DNA from: Diplosphaera chodatii
Lineage: Eukaryota; Chlorophyta; Trebouxiophyceae; Prasiolales; Stichococcaceae
Assembly (NCBI GenBank): GCA_032358165.1
Contig: JAALGY010000053.1
Coordinates: forward strand, 2,294,001-2,358,000
DNA: 64,000 nt
Reading direction: 5' to 3'
The notes under the pieces are model-generated. The model searched no databases, was not told the origin of the DNA, and saw nothing but the letters and a program-made list of their open reading frames with translations. Below, piece by piece: positions 47,995 through 58,930 of the stretch. Position 1 is the stretch's first letter; each line of letters begins with the position of its first letter. Position numbers and translations under genes: made by a program.

Positions 47995-50341
47995 CTAGTA
48001 GATATCCTCACCACCCTCAACCTGCAGAATCATTGCATCCCAAGTTGAGCCACTACACATCAAGACTTGGTCATTCTAGCGCAGGAAAAACAGCAATATC
48101 AACAGCAGGAAGCAATAGTGTTTGTGCTGTGATCCTCACCTCGCCAGGGAAGTTGCCAGAGCCGATGGCTGCCGCAAAGAAGAACAGGATCCAGCCCGCC
48201 AGGGCAAAGCCAGCAGCATCCGCATATGCCGGCATCGGGATGCCTGAAGACAGAAGGCATGTTTATGAACGTTCATCATCACAATATATATGAGCACAGG
48301 CAACACTACAGTTTGTTTGTCAGCGTGCAGACGTACCCAGCTGGCCCAGAGGACCCTTGCCGTTCTGGAAGTACTCGCCGACCTATAGACATACAGCACA
48401 GCGGTAAGGCAAAGGTCCCCAAAAGCAGAAGACCGTGCGATGTCACACAAGGTACGACCTTGACACAGCTCTTGGTCAGGAGCGACGCAACACATGCAGA
48501 CAGAATGGCGATCAGGGGCCGCACCAGGCTTGCTGCAAAGCCGATCATGGCCACACGACCAACAAACAGCTCGTTGGCCTTTGTAAAGCCTGTTATTGCA
48601 CACCAAAGACGTCGGTGCGTGTCACACAGACTACCGACAGTCGCATGAAGCGTGCTGAAGCACACCAAACACATGCAATGACGCGCAAGGTTGCGACACA
48701 AGCTGCTTGCAAGGCGCACCAAAGTCTGTGATGCCCAGGAACTTCTTCGGCTTCTGGATGGGATCCACCTGCAGCACACCGGCACACTGCTTCAGGCCTG
48801 ACGTGACATGATGGTGCAAGGACATCCATATAAGGCTTTGACAGAGGCCGAACGGACGAGCACACAGGCTGCCAAGCAAACAGTATCCACCTTGCTGGGC
48901 TTCTGCACACCGCCGGCAGGGCGCTTCCGCACATCCCGCTGGTTGTCCTCATCGAAGGTGGGTGAGGCAGGGTTGAGGGCCGTCACGAAGTTGAAGGCCA
49001 CCTGTCAAGATCAACATATGCCAGTGAATAATGCTGGTTTGCCACAGTGAAAGACCAACTGCTGCACTGGATCCACACCGAGGGTCTCTGCCAATACGAT
49101 GATGCCACTCACCAGTCCAGCAATGGCTGCACCGATCAGAGGCCGGGGCAGCAGCGTCTCCAATGACAGCTGGCTGACAGCGCCCTGCAACAAGCAGCAT
49201 TGACATTAGGTCTGTGTCCAGAGGATCACCGTGAGTAGCACGCTGCGCGCCATTCACTGCATTCTGCAGGCGCTATGTGTAAGACAGTACCTTGCCAGTG
49301 AAAAGCTCGCCAATGACCTCTGCGAAGAAGCCAGTCATAGCAAGCCGGCCTGCAACCAAACAACAGTCTCAGCATCAAGGGTGTCTGCGAGTGCCAACAC
49401 TGTGTGCACGAAAACAGCTGGTGGTGCCGGAAGAACTGCACAACAGCAAAGTTGAAATCTGCTCACACATGCAGTAGCACATCCCACTACAACTAGATGA
49501 GTCTACTGACCAGACCGCAAGCTGCACCTGTGATGATCTCGCGCCGGCGTGTGAAGGCAGAGCCAGGGGAGTCCACCTGCTTGGCCTGCAGGCCCGCGTT
49601 GAAACCAGATTTAGTATTACCATTGTGGACAGCTTCTGTCATCGTATGGCATGCAGGATCAGGCAGGGACCGCTGCCAACGGCTGGCAGCGCAGCGACAT
49701 TTGCAGTTGCACACAACGATGAAGCACGCTGTCTGGCACACGCTTGCAGCTTTAACCACCTTTGGGTCATAATCGGCCTTCTTCTTCAGCTGGTTGCTGA
49801 ACCTGTCCAGGGGCTGCACACAGCAACACAGTAATCAGTTGTTGATGGATGTGAGAGGTCGGCTTGAAGTGCTCATCATCGTTTCAGCAACCGTCGACGG
49901 AACCCGACGTGAATTGCAAGCGTCGTATGAACACAGACAAGCTGATCCACGGGTCAGAGGTGTGCCGATACGCGACGATGAACAATTCAATTGCCCTTCG
50001 AGAAATTGGGCAGCTTCTCACCACCATCATCAGATGTGCAATTGCTCGAAGCGCCGGACCACCGCCAGACATGGCCATGAAACATGAGCATCTGGTGTTT
50101 ACAAACCAGGGAGACCGGTCCGGGCTGTCGACGGTGGTCGACGAACGCAGAAAGCAGCAAGCTCATGACAAGGTCAAATGCGCACCCCAGCGCGCGGCGC
50201 GATCGGCGCTGAGCGGGTCGCTGGGCTGAGCTTTGCTGGGCGGGCCACCAGCGGGCTGCCTGACAGCGCGCGGCTCTGTGTGCTGGCGCGGGCTGTGCTC
50301 GAACGCAGCATCTGCACATTGGACATCATCGTGGTTGCCAT
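47995..50341 (-). CDS. PSBS: PsbS-like four-helix thylakoid protein (photosystem II 22 kDa family)
   Basis: Start ATG 50341 opens a Ser/Ala/Arg-rich chloroplast transit peptide (MATTMMSNVQMLRSSTARAS) joined in phase to PLDRFSNQLKKKADYDPK. Helix 1: GRLAMTGFFAEVIGELFTGK, then lumenal loop AVSQLSLETLL. Helix 2: LIGAAIAGLVSGIIVLAET. Stromal loop: NPASPTFDEDNQRDVRKRP, then KPKKFLGITDFG. Helix 3: FTKANELFVGRVAMIGFAA, identical to a plant PsbS segment, then LVGEYFQNGK and loop GPLGQLGIPMP. Helix 4: AGFALAGWILFFFAAAIGSG. A short last exon (VEGGEDIY) ends at TAG 47995-47997. Length is about 290 aa with four membrane helices, as in PsbS, which senses lumenal acidification in energy-dependent quenching. 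The Glu of the first lumenal loop (LET) is kept, but the second loop lacks the corresponding NIET. Related LHC-like proteins are less likely given the helix 3 match. Confidence 0.82.
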
Positions 50342-50730
50342 GTCTGCGATCGGGGTTCGAGAGTCGACAAGAAGGACGAGCAGTCTGCAGGTACGTGATC
50401 AAGTTGTCAGCGTTTTAGAAGCAGTGGTGGCAGTGGCAACTGTGTTCTGTGCAACACAGTCAACCCGCTGTTCCGTCGGGAGCTGACAGGGGGCAGAAGT
50501 GAATTCGAGTGCAACGTGGAACACTGGGACGGCCTCAAAGGGCAGCACTCAGGCTGCAGCTGCTTACTCTGCCGCCCATCGGCAGTGGGGCTGTTGAGGC
50601 AAACAGGCCGAAGCTGACAACAGCAGCTCAGCACACAGCAGGTCTGCCTTCTATCTGAAACAGGCAACTTCTATCTGAATCCACAACAAGCGTCATACAG
50701 CGGGCGTCCGTCAATGCATCGTGCGAACCA

Positions 50731-52043
50731 TCATCGCCGTGACCGCCGCTGGACCATCTGGAAGCCATCGTCATCCACCTGCAATAGCAAATTGCACACG
50801 GTTCCGCAAAAATCCACCCTGCAGACTATTTTGCTCCTGCTGCCATGCCAGCTCGATGGAAGCAGAGCGTTCTGACCAGACCCGCCTGCGGCGGAGGGCG
50901 CCGAGGCTGTGAGGGCGCTGCCGCCGGGGCATCTTCGTCCATGTCATCGCTGCCGCTGTCGTCCTCCTCGTCAGACCCTGAGTCTGATGCGGTGCCACCA
51001 GCGGCCGCTGCCTGCGTAGTGTGCAATGCAAGCACGATAAGGCTTGCAAGCAAATTTCACGACCGCCTTTGAACACGGTGCGGGCAGAGGTCTCAGAGCA
51101 CTGAGGCTGACGCCACAGGCATGCATGGCCTGCACTCTGGATGCCTGACGACTCGTGCATGCCTTGCTCGGCACACATGCACCTGCGAAACGGACGCCAT
51201 TGCTGCGCTCTGGTTGGGGTGCACCGCCATGCGCAGGCGCTGCAGCTCTGACAGGTCCCCGGCGCAGCAGCCCTGCCACAGCTTTAGCAGCGCCTGAGAA
51301 ACCTGCGTATGTGTTGCCACCAGGATTCACCTCGCTTGCATTGTGGCGCTGCTGCGGCAACTCCCACACATAAATACCGAGCCAAGTGCCAGGCAGAGGC
51401 GCAGATAGCATGACACGGGCAGCTTCAACCAGCAGTGCGGGGTGTGCTTCTGCCATGTTCAGCTAGCACCGCAGCATAATGTTGGCATAACATCCGAGAT
51501 GCAACTATACGAAGTCACTGTCATCCTTGGGTCACCATTTTGGGCGAGTCATCCTCCAACTCCACATTGAAGTCACCGCCCATGATCTCATCCAGGTCTA
51601 GCTCCAGGTCATCAGCATAGTGCTCTGTGTAGCAGATACCACCGTCAGTAACGCGCAATTAAGCAGCTGCCGAGGTCGGCATGCACAGACAAGGGCATCA
51701 ATGCCTCGAAGACCTCTTGGCACAAAGCCCTGAGGCGTAACCGGCCACCTGTGTTGTTGTAGAACCAGCCGAGCACATCGCGAATCAGGGCGTCTGCCTT
51801 GGCAGCACTGTCCGGCCCACCCCAGCCCTGCAGCAACAGAGCAGCGCGCTTGCATGCTGCCGCTTTAAGGTGTGAGATGGTCGCCATGTATCATGATCAC
51901 TCCATGCATGATGATGCCATTGTCCTGCTGATGGTCCAGACACACGCCACCACACGGCATGCGTTATGCGTATGTCACCTGCTCCACTGCCAGCTGTAGT
52001 GCCGTCCACCTGCGGAATATGATAGCTGCACCCTCCTCGAATC
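50731..52043 (-). CDS. TSR2: Pre-rRNA-processing protein TSR2 homologue (first exon not found)
   Basis: Exons in order: 52043-51979 (FEEGAAIIFRRWTALQLAVE), about 51831-51660 (GWGGPDSAAKADALIRDVLG, then WFYNNTG), about 51630-51545 (HYADDLELDLDEIMGGDFNV, then ELEDDSPKM), about 51470 (MAEAHPALLVEAARVM), about 51300-51170 (ALLKLWQGCCAGDLSELQRL), an acidic Ser/Asp exon (about 51020-50860), and a last exon VDDDGFQMVQRRSRR ending at TGA 50731. The RWTALQLAVE-GWGG motif, the LWxxCxxGD motif and the VDxDGFxxV terminus are all TSR2 signatures. TSR2 chaperones ribosomal protein eS26 and is needed for 18S rRNA maturation. The exon carrying the start codon, upstream of 52043, could not be identified. Confidence 0.87.
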
Positions 52044-52190
52044 CTGGGCGTGCTGCCGCCGGCAACCGTAGTGCGGGCGCTGCCGCGGCACTTTTCGCCG
52101 CAGCTGCATGCAGAGTGCGCTATCAAATGGCTCGATCCTATGATACGCAGTATGTCACGCAATGCATGCATCGCAGGGCGGATGTGTGCC

Positions 52191-52217
52191 TGCATGCATG
52201 CATGCATGCATGCATGC
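52191..52217. repeat. (TGCA)n simple repeat
   Basis: Nearly seven perfect, self-complementary TGCA units lie upstream of the visible TSR2 exons. No coding role is apparent. Confidence 0.9.
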
Positions 52218-52624
52218 TGCCGCTCATGTAGTCACACACCAGCAGACCACTGCTTTGACGCCAGCTTGAAATGTTGTGTTTCTCTGAATGTATTCAAGAT
52301 ATGCTGTAAGTGCTCAAAGCCGTGCAATGCTGATGCAGAATCAGCTGCTGGTTGCCATTGGCTCAAGTATGCAGTGCCTGTGCCGGTCAGGATGGTGCGA
52401 CTGGCACGTTGCCTCGCTTGCTGCCGACTTGGCCAACAACACTATATGGAGGCTAAGCAGCGTTTCGGCGTTTCGTTAAGTGTGCAATCGAGTACACAAC
52501 CTGCTGCAGTGGTGCGGAACAGGCTGAGTGTGCTGCTACAGGGGGGCGTGCTTTGGCACAGACCCATTGTTGACTTGTTGCAGCAACAAGCACAGATTGA
52601 CAGTTCCCATGGCAGCAAGCTCAG

Positions 52625-55616
52625 TTACACGGTCTTCTGTAGGCCATCCACAGGGCACGCCCGACGGCCTGTGGCTGCTTCATGTTCCCGCAGCGCAAAC
52701 ATGAGGTGTGCCGCAGCGTAAAACACAAACAGCGCTGTGCACACAAACATTGGCTGCGCCAGCAGCTCCCGCAGCAATGGCACCAGCCCGGCTGGCCCAA
52801 CGACAAAGCCTGCAAGGTTGGCTGCCATGAGGCCGGCAATGTTCGCTGCAGCCGCTGCTGCGCACAGATGCCGCCAGGCACCGCCATCCCGAAGCGGCCG
52901 GAGCTCTGGCCGCTTTGCTAGCCACTTCACACCCTGCGACATCAGACGACATCAAGTGTTATCTACTCCGGTGCAGGATTGAGGCGACGCGCTCATACCA
53001 CAACAGGCAGCTTATCAGTTCTCAGTAACATCCTCACCAAGAAACTTTGCAGTTGTACTCACCACCTCCGGCGCAAGTAGCAGGGACGACAGCCACGCCC
53101 ACGCCAGCAGGCGCCACTCCAGGTCGTGCCACAGCGCGACAAAGGTGAAGATCGGCCATACGTTGGCGGCGCGCCAGGCGCTGCCGCCCAGCGGCACGTA
53201 CATGTAGCGTACCAGCCACAGGTTGAAGGACGCATGCCAGTTGCGCCAGAAGCCCTGCAGTCCGGGATATTGTGCGGTCCTTAGCAGGCTTTGGCAGATG
53301 CGGAGGCACCAGTGAGCATGAAACGGTGGCCTTCTGCGATCCCAGCCAGCAGGGGTGCGACCGGCCAGAGGGACACCGAGCGGCCATCGTAAGTGCAGCG
53401 TCTAGCAGCTAGGCACCACACCTCAATGTCGTAGTTGTTTGCGAAGCAGCGGCGGATGTTCTCTGGTGCATCCATGCCTGCAGCGAGCGATGCCAACCGG
53501 AAGAATCGCCACACCACAGTGAACTTCAGCCACATGAAGCTCAGCACCCACCTGCCCACAGCACAGGAAACTCACATAACCTACCAGCCTTCACAGCAAC
53601 TCACGGCAAGCTTCCTGACCCGTCGGCAGCAAGAGCCTCAGAACAGAGCAGTGCCTCACCAGCCTGTGAGCGCAGCCAGGAGTGGCGTGAGTGCTGGGTG
53701 GCTGGGCGGCACGCCCGTCACCGCTGCGTCAGCGGCCGCCTTGCGCCAGACTGGCAGCCCAAAGCGCTGGACCGCGTTGAAGTACAGCACGTGCGTGAGC
53801 GCCTCCAGGCACAGCAGCGTGCTGAGCCACCTCAAGCCGTACAATGCCACCTGCAAGCGACGCAGCGGCGCTCAGTGTGGGTGAGATCCCAACCCAGGGA
53901 CAACCAAGCATGCTGCACAGGCCTGAGCTGACCTGCTCACCAATAGGCATCGGTGAGAACATCAGCTGCGGATCGACCGTGCACACCTGCCTGCTGCCGA
54001 TGCTGCTGACACACCGTCGCTGGCTCGCAAAGGCGTTGAAGGTGAGTATGGGTCCCGCCAGGTACAGGGGCGGGTACAACACATATTCAAAGAAGTGTGC
54101 GGCGCTGTACTCGCTGAGGGGCAGCGCCGCAGCAGCCCGGGCCTGTCATTCGACAGTCGACACAGTGCTGTCAGACTCATCGTCCGTCAACAGCGTGACG
54201 CGCATGTTCAGGCTTGCAGCAGCCAGCGATCCTCCAAGCATTCTGCCCCCATGTGCACCTACAGACGGCCACCTTCAGACTGGGCTGGTCTGCTGTCGGC
54301 TGCTGGGGTGGCGGCGCCTGCAGATGCTTCCCGGCTGCCGCAGCCTGCCTCGCCCAATGCAGGTCCATGCCATAGCTGATGAGGCGCAGCGCCACCAGGT
54401 TGTACATGATGTGCCATCGCATCATGCCCCTGCGCAAAGGCGTCATGCATGCCGTCACAACAGGTCAGCTGAATGCAGCCACGCCAACGTAACATCATTG
54501 TTGAGGAGTAATGAGAGGATGGAGTCACACCACACCTGTGGCTATCCAAAGCTGCCAGCGCTGGCGCCAAGTATGCAAATGTGCCACCATCCGTCACACG
54601 AGCCAGAAGCAGGCTACCAAAACTGAACGCCCAGATGCAGGGTGGCCTGTGGAGCAGCATGCTGCATTGGCCTGCGTGCCTGTCAGCAGCAGGCATCGGA
54701 CTGCAGCGCAGCGTGCAGAGTTTATTGCAGCGTACCCTGCAGCTGTGCCGGCTGTAATTCGTGCTACAAAGAATGCGGCAGCGCTGAGCACCACAGGGAA
54801 GGCTGCTGCTACGCCATGCAAAACACCTGTGCGCCGGGCACACCAGCTTGCATTGTCGCCACTGGGTAGTTCACACCACATGCTGTCGCCATCAGTGTCA
54901 GCCGTACATGCCCATCAGCAGGTCTGCCGGTTTTCGCCCTCACCCAGGTAGCAAAGCGAGAACAAGAGGATCACCAATGTCTGAGGGGCGCCAGGTGCCC
55001 ATCGCTGTGCCTGCAGCATGTTGCATGATTAATGGTCCGGCGCTAGCCTGACAACCGACGTGCTTTGCTGAAGGAGCAACATGCAAAGTGCAGACTTACT
55101 CACCGCACGGCTAGCTGCAGCAAAAGCCGCCATCGCAGCTGCGGCCATGGGCAGGCCCGCTCTGAACTGGCGCCATTGGATATCTGACAGGTCCTGCGCA
55201 TCGTGATCCACGTGCCAGCTGACGCCTCATTCGGACACCTATCCATGGCTGATTATTTCGAAGGTGCGAGATCCCAATAGGAAGGCGTATTGGCCGGGAC
55301 CTCACCACACTGCGCCCAAACATCCACCCCTGCCGCAGGCCAGGCAGCTGGCCGCTACGTGACCCGTGAACATCGAACGCGGCCGAGAAGCTGCCGCCGC
55401 GCACGATGAAAGTCACCAGGGCGGCCCCGACAACCTGAGGATGATCAGATTGAACTGTGTGGATGCAAGCCAGCCCTGCGATGTCATGCTTTCAGTTTCT
55501 AGGCCCAACCTGCCACATAGACGTCTCACCAGGGCATAGATGCCGATCTCTGCCCTTTTGTTGTAGCGCTGTGCAGATCTGGCTTGTGCTGGCTGGCCTG
55601 TTTTCGGTGCCTCCAT
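52625..55616 (-). CDS. GUP1: GUP1/HHAT-like membrane-bound O-acyltransferase (MBOAT)
   Basis: Start at ATG 55616 (MEAPKTGQPAQARSAQRYNK), with an in-frame ATG at 55682 as alternative. Exons then read RAEIGIYAL/VVGAALVTFI, LRQGWMFGRSV, DLSDIQWRQFRAGLP, FAFSFGSLLL-type membrane segments, MMRWHIMYNLVALRLISYGM, EYVLYPPLYLAGPILTFNAF, LYGLRWLSTLLCLEALTHVL, WLKFTVVWRFFRLASL, FWRNWHASFNLWLVRYMYVP, FTFVALWHDLEWRLLAWAW, and a C-terminal exon with two more membrane helices ending at TAA 52625. DLSDxQWRxFR, YPPLYLAGP and WHxSFNxWLVRYxYVPLGG are characteristic of GUP1. The catalytic MBOAT His is present in ALWHD. Yeast Gup1 is a multi-spanning ER acyltransferase that remodels GPI anchors; the algal substrate is unknown. 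Confidence 0.87.
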
Positions 55617-56124
55617 ACTGACTGATGCTGCCGCCGCAGCATGCAGCACAAATTCTTGTCTTAAGTTGTCAGGCAAATGCAAAGTCTTGATCCTGAGCGT
55701 GGAATACAGCAGATGTCATTATGCAACGACATGCAAGGCAACAGCAGCGGTGCGATCCATTCCATGCGTGTTCACAACAGGCGTCAAAACTGGGTTCGAG
55801 TCGAACGGGACATGCTGAGCAATCAGGCCGAAAACCCAATGATACCCGTGAGGCTACAGATGCATTGTGAACGCCTCAGATGCACGAACACTGAGATGCC
55901 GCACAAGAGCAGAGCCAAGCCTTGCGCCCTGCAGCTGCCGACGTGGCGCTGACGCGGCAAGATGACGTGAAGTCGAGATCTTTCTGACAGCAATGCCAGG
56001 TTGCAGACAGCACAGCAGACAGGTTGCACATAACGGTCACACTTCGCGCACATCACCACTTCTACACTTGCTCCACCACTCACATCGCCCGCGACAGCAC
56101 TTGCTGGCAGTGCTGCAGCACAGC
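55617..56124. promoter_or_regulatory. Divergent promoter region between GUP1-like and DUF1517 genes
   Basis: About 508 bp separates the two start codons. No TATA box or further exon was recognised. An in-frame upstream ATG for the plus-strand gene exists at 55993 but encodes no typical targeting sequence. Confidence 0.4.
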
Positions 56125-57474
56125 ATGGCAGCTCTCACCCTGTCGCATGCGCAGGTGCAGCAGGCAGCGCCAGCGACCCTCCGGAAACAGACAGCAGCGC
56201 TGCGGCTGCGGCCTTGCACACTTGAACAGCACTCGCAGCCCATGGCACTCCGGCAAGCACGGCAACACCTCGTCTGCCGGGCCAGCATGCAGCGGCAGGA
56301 CATGCAGCAGGCTGACATGAGCTTCGACCGTGACGACGCCAGCATCGTCGACGTTACGCCAGAGGGCTACGTCGACGTCGAGGTGGTCTCTGCACCCCAG
56401 CAGGAGCGGCAGCAGCAGCGCCCTGCATGGTGGCAGCTGGGAGAGCGGCTCGCAAAGGGCGCTGCAGTCCTCGCCATGGCCATGGCGCTGGCGCTGGCGC
56501 CACTGTCAGGCAGTGCATGGGCAGCCCGCAGCGGTGGCAGGATCGGCGGGGCAGGCTTCAGCGCAGCCCGAGGCGGCAGCGGCAGCTTCAGCAGAGGGCT
56601 CGCCGGTGGCATGAGCCGCGGCTACAGTGGAGGCGGCATGCTCGGCGGCGGCGGGATGCGCATGGCGCCCTCGCCGTCCGTCACCCTCATGCCCCGCACA
56701 CACTTCGGCTTCGGCGGCTTCAGCCCCTTTGGCGGCTTTGGCGGCTACCCGGGGTACTACGGCGGCGGCTACGGCGCCCCCGTGGTGTCCTCCGGCGGCG
56801 GCGGCGGCGGCCTCTTCTCCCTGCTCGCGCTGGGCGTGCTGGCCTACGCGGCGCTGCAGATCCTGCCGCGGCTCGCCGGCGGCGGCGACGAGTCAGGCTA
56901 CGGGCGGTGCACGGTGGCCAAGGTGCAGATCGGGCTGACGGGCACCGCCGTCAGCCTGAAGCGTGACCTGGAGCGCATCGCCAAGCGCGCGGACACCAAC
57001 ACCAGCGAGGGCCTCAACTTTGTCCTGCAGGAGACCGTGCTCGCGCTGCTGCGGCACCCAGAGTACTGCCAGTACGGCGCAGCCAGCACGAAGGGCGTGC
57101 GCGGCCTGGACGCTGCCGAGGACCGCTTCAACGAGGCGTCCATGCGGGAGCGCGGCAAGTTCGAGGAGGAGACCTTTGTCAATGTTGCAGGCCGCACACG
57201 CAACACCTCAGACCAGGGTCGGTATGCACGCAGCAGTCGGGGCCCGACTGGGGACGAGCTTATCGTGGTGACAGTGCTTGTCGCCACCGACGGCAAGCTG
57301 GACATCCCCAACATCAACAGCCAGCAGTCGCTGCGCACGGCGCTCAACCGCCTCGGCTCGCTGCGCTCAGACCAGGTCCTGGCTGTGGAGGTGCTGTGGA
57401 CGCCCCAGGAGGAGGGTGACACCTTCACCCGGGACGAGCTCATGACCGACTACCCCAAGCTGAACACTTTGTGA
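56125..57474 (+). CDS. DUF1517 family thylakoid-associated protein, intronless
   Basis: A single uninterrupted exon of 449 codons from ATG 56125 (MAALTLSHAQVQQAAPATLR), chosen because it opens a typical chloroplast transit peptide; 55993 is an in-frame alternative. A second hydrophobic segment (VLAMAMALALAPLSGSAWAA) may direct it to thylakoids. A Gly-rich stretch with RSGGRIGG, a membrane helix (LFSLLALGVLAYAALQIL) and the DUF1517 domain follow: AKVQIGLTGTAVSLKRDLER, ALLRHPEYCQYG, RFNEASMRERGKFEEETFVN, DELIVVTVLVAT, VLAVEVLWTPQEEGDTFTRD, YPKLNTL. Arabidopsis FLAP1, involved in light acclimation, belongs to this family. The domain is complete. Lack of introns contrasts with most neighbours. 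Confidence 0.88.
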   Translation: MAALTLSHAQVQQAAPATLRKQTAALRLRPCTLEQHSQPMALRQARQHLVCRASMQRQDMQQADMSFDRDDASIVDVTPEGYVDVEVVSAPQQERQQQRPAWWQLGERLAKGAAVLAMAMALALAPLSGSAWAARSGGRIGGAGFSAARGGSGSFSRGLAGGMSRGYSGGGMLGGGGMRMAPSPSVTLMPRTHFGFGGFSPFGGFGGYPGYYGGGYGAPVVSSGGGGGGLFSLLALGVLAYAALQILPRLAGGGDESGYGRCTVAKVQIGLTGTAVSLKRDLERIAKRADTNTSEGLNFVLQETVLALLRHPEYCQYGAASTKGVRGLDAAEDRFNEASMRERGKFEEETFVNVAGRTRNTSDQGRYARSSRGPTGDELIVVTVLVATDGKLDIPNINSQQSLRTALNRLGSLRSDQVLAVEVLWTPQEEGDTFTRDELMTDYPKLNTL

Positions 57475-58360
57475 GGCATTACGGCGACAGTGGGGCGCAT
57501 GAGCAATGCTGTCGATACCGTTGCATGTTCAGGACTTAGCCTCAGCCTGGCATCTGGGGATCAGTGAAACACGGCGGCTTGCAGCGTACTTGACGAGTCC
57601 TTGCAGATTGTGAGCAGCAACCTTGATATATAAAGTTTTGTAGGGTTTCGTGTGTAACTTGCTTGCTGATGGTCACCCTGGCATGTCGGCAGGCAACTGT
57701 CCAGTTGTTGCAGACACTGCTGTTCCACAATTTTTATAGTGCTGAGAGTGTTGCCGCTCATCATCTCGATCGCATGGTGGCTGTTCTGGGAACATGCCGG
57801 CACAGCCCTTGACGACCGGTATGGCAACCTGGCATCAGTTGTGCAGACCAGCTCAGCAACGAGGAGACCACACATATGCTTGTTCAAACGATTGTCAGTG
57901 CACTATGTGAGGAAAGTCACAACATTGATGTCACATGCGTGCCTCACATACGGTACTTATCGCGCAGCGAATAAGGGACAGTGCAAGATGATGAATGTTT
58001 GACCATGCATCCTCCTACATGTGTGGTAACGCCATCCAGGTGCATGCCACTTTCAGCATCCATCGTAATCAGCATGCTGCTCTTTGACATGACCATGAAG
58101 ATAACACTCGACTCAAACCTGGCAACGTTTGCCATCGACCCCGACCATGTTGCCCTCTGAAAGTGCTGACGCCTCATCATGTTTGCCAACCTAAGGTTTG
58201 CAGGCAAGCCGCATGAATCAGAATCTCTCCCCCATCTGCCTCGCCCTATGTCCTTTTCTGTGTGGCAAATTGTCACCGATTTGCCAGAGCCACTGTCAGC
58301 TTCGTCGAGGCCCAACTGTGGTGCCAGATTGGCGCAGTGCTCCCCTCATCCTTCCATGAT
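57475..58360. other. Convergent intergenic region
   Basis: This holds the 3' UTRs of the DUF1517 gene and of the small minus-strand gene at 58361. No coding exon or RNA gene was recognised. Confidence 0.5.
57653..57657 (+). terminator. Candidate polyadenylation signal (TGTAA)
   Basis: TGTAA lies about 180 bp after the stop codon of the DUF1517 gene. Confidence 0.45.
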
Positions 58361-58930
58361 TCAGGGCTTTGGGTTCTTCTTGCCGTACTTGGGACCAAAG
58401 CCCGGCAGATGGCGCCAGCCCAGGAAGCCGTAGTTGGGCTCCAGCTCATCCTCGAACACGGCCTGCGCCTTGCCGGCAACCACAGCCGCGCCCCGCTTCA
58501 GATCCTTGCCGCCCTCCCAGCCGGCGGTCTTGATGTCATCCACCAACTTCTTTGTGGTGCCAGGGAAGTCCTCCTTGGTCTCCTGCGCCTTGGCCTTGGT
58601 GAAGCCCCACAGGTCCGCCCCCTTCTCCTGCGCCACCTCGCTGCCCTTCCTCGCTGCCTTGCCAGCCGCTGACTTGGCCTCACGCCCCGAGCGTTTCAGG
58701 TCGGCCTTGATGTCCTCGTCGCTCTCCCCCGACCGCTTCTTGGCGATGATGATGCCCAGGAGGCCCACGGCTGCCGCTGTCGCTGCAATGACTGCTGTCT
58801 TCTGCCAGGCGGGGGGATCGGAGCCGTTGCCCTTGGTGGTGCCCGGCGGCGCCGGAGGCCAGTCGCCCTTCACCTCCTCCTTGCTGCCAAACTCGTTGGG
58901 GTTGGTCACGTTGATACCTGAACCCGACAT
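58361..58930 (-). CDS. Small single-pass membrane protein with charged tail, unknown function
   Basis: A single open frame of 189 aa from ATG 58930 (MSGSGINVTNPNEFGSKEEV), intronless, ending at stop 58361. It has a Gly/Pro/Asn-rich N-terminus, one predicted membrane helix at about residues 46-65 (AVIAATAAAVGLLGIIIAKK), a Lys/Ala/Glu-rich amphipathic stretch (DEDIKADLKRSGREAKSAAG and AKAQETKEDFPGTTKKLVDD) reminiscent of LEA proteins, and a compact end (EPNYGFLGWRHLPGFGPKYG). Frame quality and the change in composition along the protein support a real gene. I do not recognise the family. The weak LEA-like repeat and lack of an obvious signal peptide leave the compartment open. Confidence 0.7.
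   Translation of the reverse strand: MSGSGINVTNPNEFGSKEEVKGDWPPAPPGTTKGNGSDPPAWQKTAVIAATAAAVGLLGIIIAKKRSGESDEDIKADLKRSGREAKSAAGKAARKGSEVAQEKGADLWGFTKAKAQETKEDFPGTTKKLVDDIKTAGWEGGKDLKRGAAVVAGKAQAVFEDELEPNYGFLGWRHLPGFGPKYGKKNPKP

Noticed and set aside
52625..55616. Assigning the MBOAT gene to DGAT1 or lysophospholipid acyltransferases
   Set aside because: The DLSDxQWRxFR and WHxSFNxWLVRYxYVPLGG motifs are specific to the GUP1/HHAT branch.
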